Assembly (NCBI GenBank): GCA_031394045.1
Contig: JANMWN010000098.1
Location: 1 to 15,480, forward strand
Reading direction: 5' to 3'
Length of the DNA stretch: 15,480 nucleotides
Source: JANYIP01 sp031394045
GTDB taxonomy: Bacteria > Actinomycetota > Actinomycetes > Prado026
This document shows positions 12,919 through 15,480 of the stretch, one piece after another. The notes under the pieces are model-generated. The model ran no database searches. It saw only the letters and a program-made list of their open reading frames with translations, and was not told the origin of the DNA. The position numbers and the translations under genes are program-made. Position 1 is the stretch's first letter. Each line of letters begins with the position of its first letter.

Positions 12919-13785
12919 GTGCCTGACATGACCCAGACTCCCGACGCGCCTTCGCCTGCCACACCCGCCTCGCCCCCGTCCCGGGCCGGCCGCAACCTGC
13001 CGTTGGCGACAGCGGTGGGCGTCTTCCTGGCGGCGCTCTGCGTCGTCACCGTCAACTGGTTCCCGGTCGGGTTCGTCGTCGTGGTCGCCGTCGCGTTCAG
13101 CATCGCGGTGCTCGAGCTCGTGACCAGCGTCGCCACCGTGGGGGTACGCGCTGCCCGGGTCCCGCTCGTGCTGGGCACCGTCGCGATGGTGTTCGCGTCC
13201 TACTACGGCGGGCTCCCCGGGCTTGCGGTCGCCTTCGCCGGCACGGTCCTGACGGTGCTGTTCTGGCGCCTGCCGGGGGAAACCGCCGGTGCCGTGCAAG
13301 ACGTGACGGCAAGCGCGTGGATCGCCGCATACGCCGCGTTCCTGGGCAGCTTCGCCCTGCTGATGTTCGCCCAGCCTCGCGGCGCCGACCGGGTCGTTGT
13401 CTTCATCGCGCTCACCGTGTGCAGCGACGTCGGGGGGTACGCGCTCGGCGTGCTCCTGGGCAAGCACCCGATGGCGCCGCGGATCAGCCCGAAGAAGTCG
13501 TGGGAAGGGTTCGCCGGCTCGGTCATCGCCTGCCTCCTCGGCGGCTGGCTGATCACCGGCTGGCTGCTGGACACCAAACCCTGGCAGGGGCTCCTCGTCG
13601 GGCTGGCTGTGGTGATCACGGCCACCCTCGGTGACCTCGCCGAGTCGATGGTCAAGCGCGACCTCCGCATCAAGGACATGGGTCGGCTGCTGCCGGGTCA
13701 CGGCGGGATGATGGACCGGCTGGACTCGCTGATCCCGGTGGCACCTGTCGCGTACGTGCTGCTGTCGCTCGTAGTGGGGCGCTGA
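12919..13785 (+). CDS. cdsA: Phosphatidate cytidylyltransferase (CDP-diacylglycerol synthase)
   Basis: This integral membrane enzyme makes CDP-diacylglycerol from phosphatidate and CTP, the branch point for phosphatidylinositol, phosphatidylglycerol and cardiolipin. The 288-residue protein has a Pro-rich cytoplasmic N-terminus (1-25), then roughly eight or nine hydrophobic segments between 30 and 286. The family signature is complete at 243-269: SMVKRDLRIKDMGRLL then PGHGGMMDRLD, including the metal-binding acidic residues. RISPKKSWEGFAGS (188-201) is also typical. Start choice is between GTG 12919 and ATG 12928, which differ by three residues; neither has a strong ribosome binding site. The gene follows frr by nine bases and precedes rlmN by three, indicating one transcript. 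Confidence 0.95.
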   Translation: MPDMTQTPDAPSPATPASPPSRAGRNLPLATAVGVFLAALCVVTVNWFPVGFVVVVAVAFSIAVLELVTSVATVGVRAARVPLVLGTVAMVFASYYGGLPGLAVAFAGTVLTVLFWRLPGETAGAVQDVTASAWIAAYAAFLGSFALLMFAQPRGADRVVVFIALTVCSDVGGYALGVLLGKHPMAPRISPKKSWEGFAGSVIACLLGGWLITGWLLDTKPWQGLLVGLAVVITATLGDLAESMVKRDLRIKDMGRLLPGHGGMMDRLDSLIPVAPVAYVLLSLVVGR

Positions 13786-13788
13786 CCC

Positions 13789-14937
13789 GTGCCGACGACC
13801 CCGGGCGAGCTCACGTTCATCGCACCTCGCCGGGCCAAGCCGCCACGGCACCTGGTGGACATGACCGCGGCCGAGCGGGTCGCCACCGCTGCCGGTCTGG
13901 GCGAGCCGGCCTTTCGTGCCAAGCAGGTGGCCACCCACTACTTTGGCCGGCTGGCCGACGACTCTGCGGCGTGGACGGACATCCCGGCGGCTGCCCGCTC
14001 GGGACTGGCCGATGCCCTCACCCCCACCCTGATGACGTACGTACGGGCGCTGGAGTGCGACGGTGGGCTGACCCGCAAGACCCTGTGGAAGCTGTTCGAC
14101 GGCACGCTGGTCGAGTCGGTGCTGATGCGGTACCCGAAGACGGCGACCAGCGCGGCGCGTACGACGATCTGCGTCTCGTCCCAGGCCGGGTGCGGGATGA
14201 ACTGCCCTTTCTGCGCCACCGGGCAGGCCGGGCTCACCCGCAACCTCTCGGGCGGCGAGATCGTCGAGCAGGTCGCGGCCGGGGCCAGGGCGCTGGCGCG
14301 GGGCGAGGTGTCCGGTGGCCCGGGGCGGGTCAACAACGTCGTCTTCATGGGCATGGGCGAGCCACTGGCCAACTACTCGGCCGTCGTCACGGCCCTGCAT
14401 GGGCTGATCGACCCGTCGCCGGCCGGCCTTGGCATCTCCGCGCGCGGGGTGACTGTCTCCACGGTCGGGCTGGTGCCGCGGATCGCCCAGCTCGCGGACG
14501 AAGGTCTGCCGGTCACCCTCGCCGTCTCGTTGCACGCACCCGACGACGAGCTGCGCGACGAGCTCGTCCCCGTCAACACCCGCTGGCCCGTGGCCGAGGT
14601 GCTCGACGCCGCCTGGTCGTACGCGGGGCGTACCGGTCGCCGGGTGTCCATCGAGTATGCGCTGATCCGGGACATCAACGACCAGGCCTGGCGCGCCGAC
14701 CTGCTCGGCCGGCTGCTCGCCGGGCGGCTGGTCCACGTCAACCTGATCCCGCTCAACCCGACGCCGGGCTCGAAGTGGACGGCGTCGCGGGCGTCGGACG
14801 AGAAGGCGTTCGTACGCGGGCTCGAGGCGCATGGGGTCGCTGTCACCGTCCGCGACACCAGGGGGCGTGAGATCGATGGCGCCTGCGGGCAGCTGGCGGC
14901 GTCGACCGGGTCGGACGACGTCGCGACAAATCCCTGA
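13789..14937 (+). CDS. rlmN: Dual-specificity 23S rRNA / tRNA adenine-C2 methyltransferase
   Basis: RlmN is a radical-SAM enzyme that methylates C2 of A2503 in 23S rRNA and of A37 in some tRNAs. The 382-residue protein has an N-terminal accessory domain (1-95) and the radical SAM core. The [4Fe-4S] motif CxxxCxxC is at C135, C139 and C142 (CGMNCPFC). FMGMGEPLANY (186-196) and VSLHAPDDELRDELVP (246-261) are diagnostic of the RlmN/Cfr family. The conserved C366 near the C-terminus (DGACGQL) is the Cys that carries the transient methyl group. A Cfr assignment is unlikely because of the housekeeping context. GTG 13789 comes three bases after the cdsA stop. Confidence 0.96.
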   Translation: MPTTPGELTFIAPRRAKPPRHLVDMTAAERVATAAGLGEPAFRAKQVATHYFGRLADDSAAWTDIPAAARSGLADALTPTLMTYVRALECDGGLTRKTLWKLFDGTLVESVLMRYPKTATSAARTTICVSSQAGCGMNCPFCATGQAGLTRNLSGGEIVEQVAAGARALARGEVSGGPGRVNNVVFMGMGEPLANYSAVVTALHGLIDPSPAGLGISARGVTVSTVGLVPRIAQLADEGLPVTLAVSLHAPDDELRDELVPVNTRWPVAEVLDAAWSYAGRTGRRVSIEYALIRDINDQAWRADLLGRLLAGRLVHVNLIPLNPTPGSKWTASRASDEKAFVRGLEAHGVAVTVRDTRGREIDGACGQLAASTGSDDVATNP

Positions 14938-14965
14938 AGGAGCGGGTCGTTCGTGCCGATGACGG

Positions 14966-14987
14966 GGGAAGAGCCCTCGGTCTTCCC
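14966..14987 (+). terminator. Hairpin after rlmN, possible terminator or leader element
   Basis: GGGAAGA (14966-14972) pairs perfectly with TCTTCCC (14981-14987) around an 8-base loop. It lies 29 bases after the rlmN stop and 33 bases before the next start. It could end the rpsB-to-rlmN transcript or structure the leader of the following gene. No T-run follows. Confidence 0.35.
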
Positions 14988-15019
14988 GGGGGAGGCACCC
15001 GCGAAAGGGCCCGGCGTAC

Positions 15020-15480
15020 ATGGCGATCCTGGTGGGTGCGAACGCCCCTGACTTCACGCTCTCCGGCTGGTACAACAACGCCGAGGCGCGGTTCTCGCTC
15101 TCCGCGGAGCGGGGTCACCCGGTCGTCCTCGCGTTCTATCCCGGCGACGAGCGGCTGGTCTGCTCGCGGCAGATGTGCGCGTACTCCGACAGCATCGCGG
15201 ACCTGCACCTGTACGACGCGGTGGTGTGGGGCATCTCGCCGCAGGACGTCGAGTCGCACCGGATGTTCGCCGAGGGCAAGAAGCTGAAGATGCCGCTGCT
15301 GGCGGACACCGCCAAGGGCACCGCCCGCGAGTACGGGATCGTCGGCCCGATGGGGCTGCGCCGGTCGGTCTTCGTGGTCGACGCATCGGGCCGTATCGCG
15401 TGGCGCTGGGTCGCGGCCCTGGGCTTCCAGTTCCCCGGCATCGACGAGATCAGGCAAGCCGTCGTCGACGTCAAGGCCGC
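15020..15480 (+). CDS. Peroxiredoxin-like (AhpC/TSA, Bcp-type) protein, 3' end outside the window
   Basis: This is a thioredoxin-fold protein resembling peroxiredoxins, which reduce peroxides through an active-site Cys. 153 complete residues are visible; the frame is open at the right edge. It begins MAILVGANAPDFTLSG, the usual family opening. The active-site region reads FYPGDERLVCSRQMCAYSD, with the presumed peroxidatic C48 and a second Cys, C53, spaced as the resolving Cys of many Bcp-type enzymes. LLADTAKGTAREYGIVG and RRSVFVVDASGRI (with the conserved Arg before the VFVVD strand) follow. The family PxxxT/SxxC motif is altered: the Thr position is R45. ATG 15020 is chosen because a stop lies upstream in frame at 14960 and AAAGGG sits at 15004-15009. 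Peroxidase activity is therefore uncertain; a thiol-redox role is the safe call. Confidence 0.88.
   Translation, partial: MAILVGANAPDFTLSGWYNNAEARFSLSAERGHPVVLAFYPGDERLVCSRQMCAYSDSIADLHLYDAVVWGISPQDVESHRMFAEGKKLKMPLLADTAKGTAREYGIVGPMGLRRSVFVVDASGRIAWRWVAALGFQFPGIDEIRQAVVDVKA

Noticed and set aside
13789..14937. Cfr-type antibiotic resistance methyltransferase
   Set aside because: The gene sits in the conserved pyrH-frr-cdsA-rlmN order and has an ordinary RlmN sequence. There are no signs of transfer or mobile elements.
12331..15078. Very long minus-strand open frame (about 915 codons)
   Set aside because: It runs antisense to frr, cdsA and rlmN, which all have clear motifs. Its Arg/Asp/Gly/His-rich product is typical of a GC-rich shadow frame.

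Overview
The window is a high-GC stretch (roughly 70% G+C by eye) of an actinobacterial chromosome. The evidence is frequent GTG starts, GTGA-type start/stop overlaps, strong third-position G/C bias, and a gene order typical of Actinomycetota: lepB, rnhB, a DUF2469 gene, yraN, yifB, dprA, xerC, a whiG-type sigma gene, an M23 peptidase gene, rpsB, tsf, pyrH, frr, cdsA, rlmN. The combination of a WhiG/FliA-family sigma factor, a DUF2469 protein and an M23 gene divergent from rpsB fits streptomycete-like or Nocardioides/Kineosporia-like actinomycetes. The genus cannot be fixed from the sequence alone.

Layout. (1) Positions 1-1859: the 3' part of a type I signal peptidase gene (its start lies outside the window), then two tandem Nudix hydrolase genes. 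(2) Positions 1856-2955: rnhB and a DUF2469 gene, each joined to its upstream neighbour by a 4-base overlap. (3) Positions 2956-3085: a 130-base gap with an exact 20-bp tandem repeat carrying DnaA-box-like sequences. (4) Positions 3086-6200: yraN, yifB/comM and dprA, with 4-base overlaps throughout. (5) Positions 6318-8328: xerC and a whiG-like sigma gene, overlapping by 26 bases. (6) Positions 8424-9158, minus strand: a secreted M23-type peptidoglycan hydrolase that converges on the sigma gene. (7) Positions 9159-9495: the largest gene-free region, with two more DnaA-box matches, a probable rpsB promoter and a long rpsB leader. (8) Positions 9496-13785: rpsB, tsf, pyrH, frr and cdsA, covering translation, UMP phosphorylation, ribosome recycling and CDP-diacylglycerol synthesis. 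(9) Positions 13789-15480: rlmN and the start of a peroxiredoxin-like gene that runs off the right edge.

Functional reading. Most genes are housekeeping: protein export, RNA/DNA hybrid removal, DNA uptake and recombination (YraN, YifB, DprA), chromosome dimer resolution (XerC), translation, lipid synthesis and rRNA/tRNA methylation. I see no integrase other than XerC, no transposon, no tRNA, no CRISPR array and no clear defence or biosynthetic cluster. I do not see a new multi-gene system. The observations most worth following are small: DnaA-box-like clusters in two separate intergenic regions, a peroxiredoxin-like protein lacking the usual active-site Thr/Ser, an M23 protein with Cys in place of the first His of the HxH motif, a long basic/acidic N-terminal extension on the sigma factor, and a triple 11-bp repeat at the first Nudix start.
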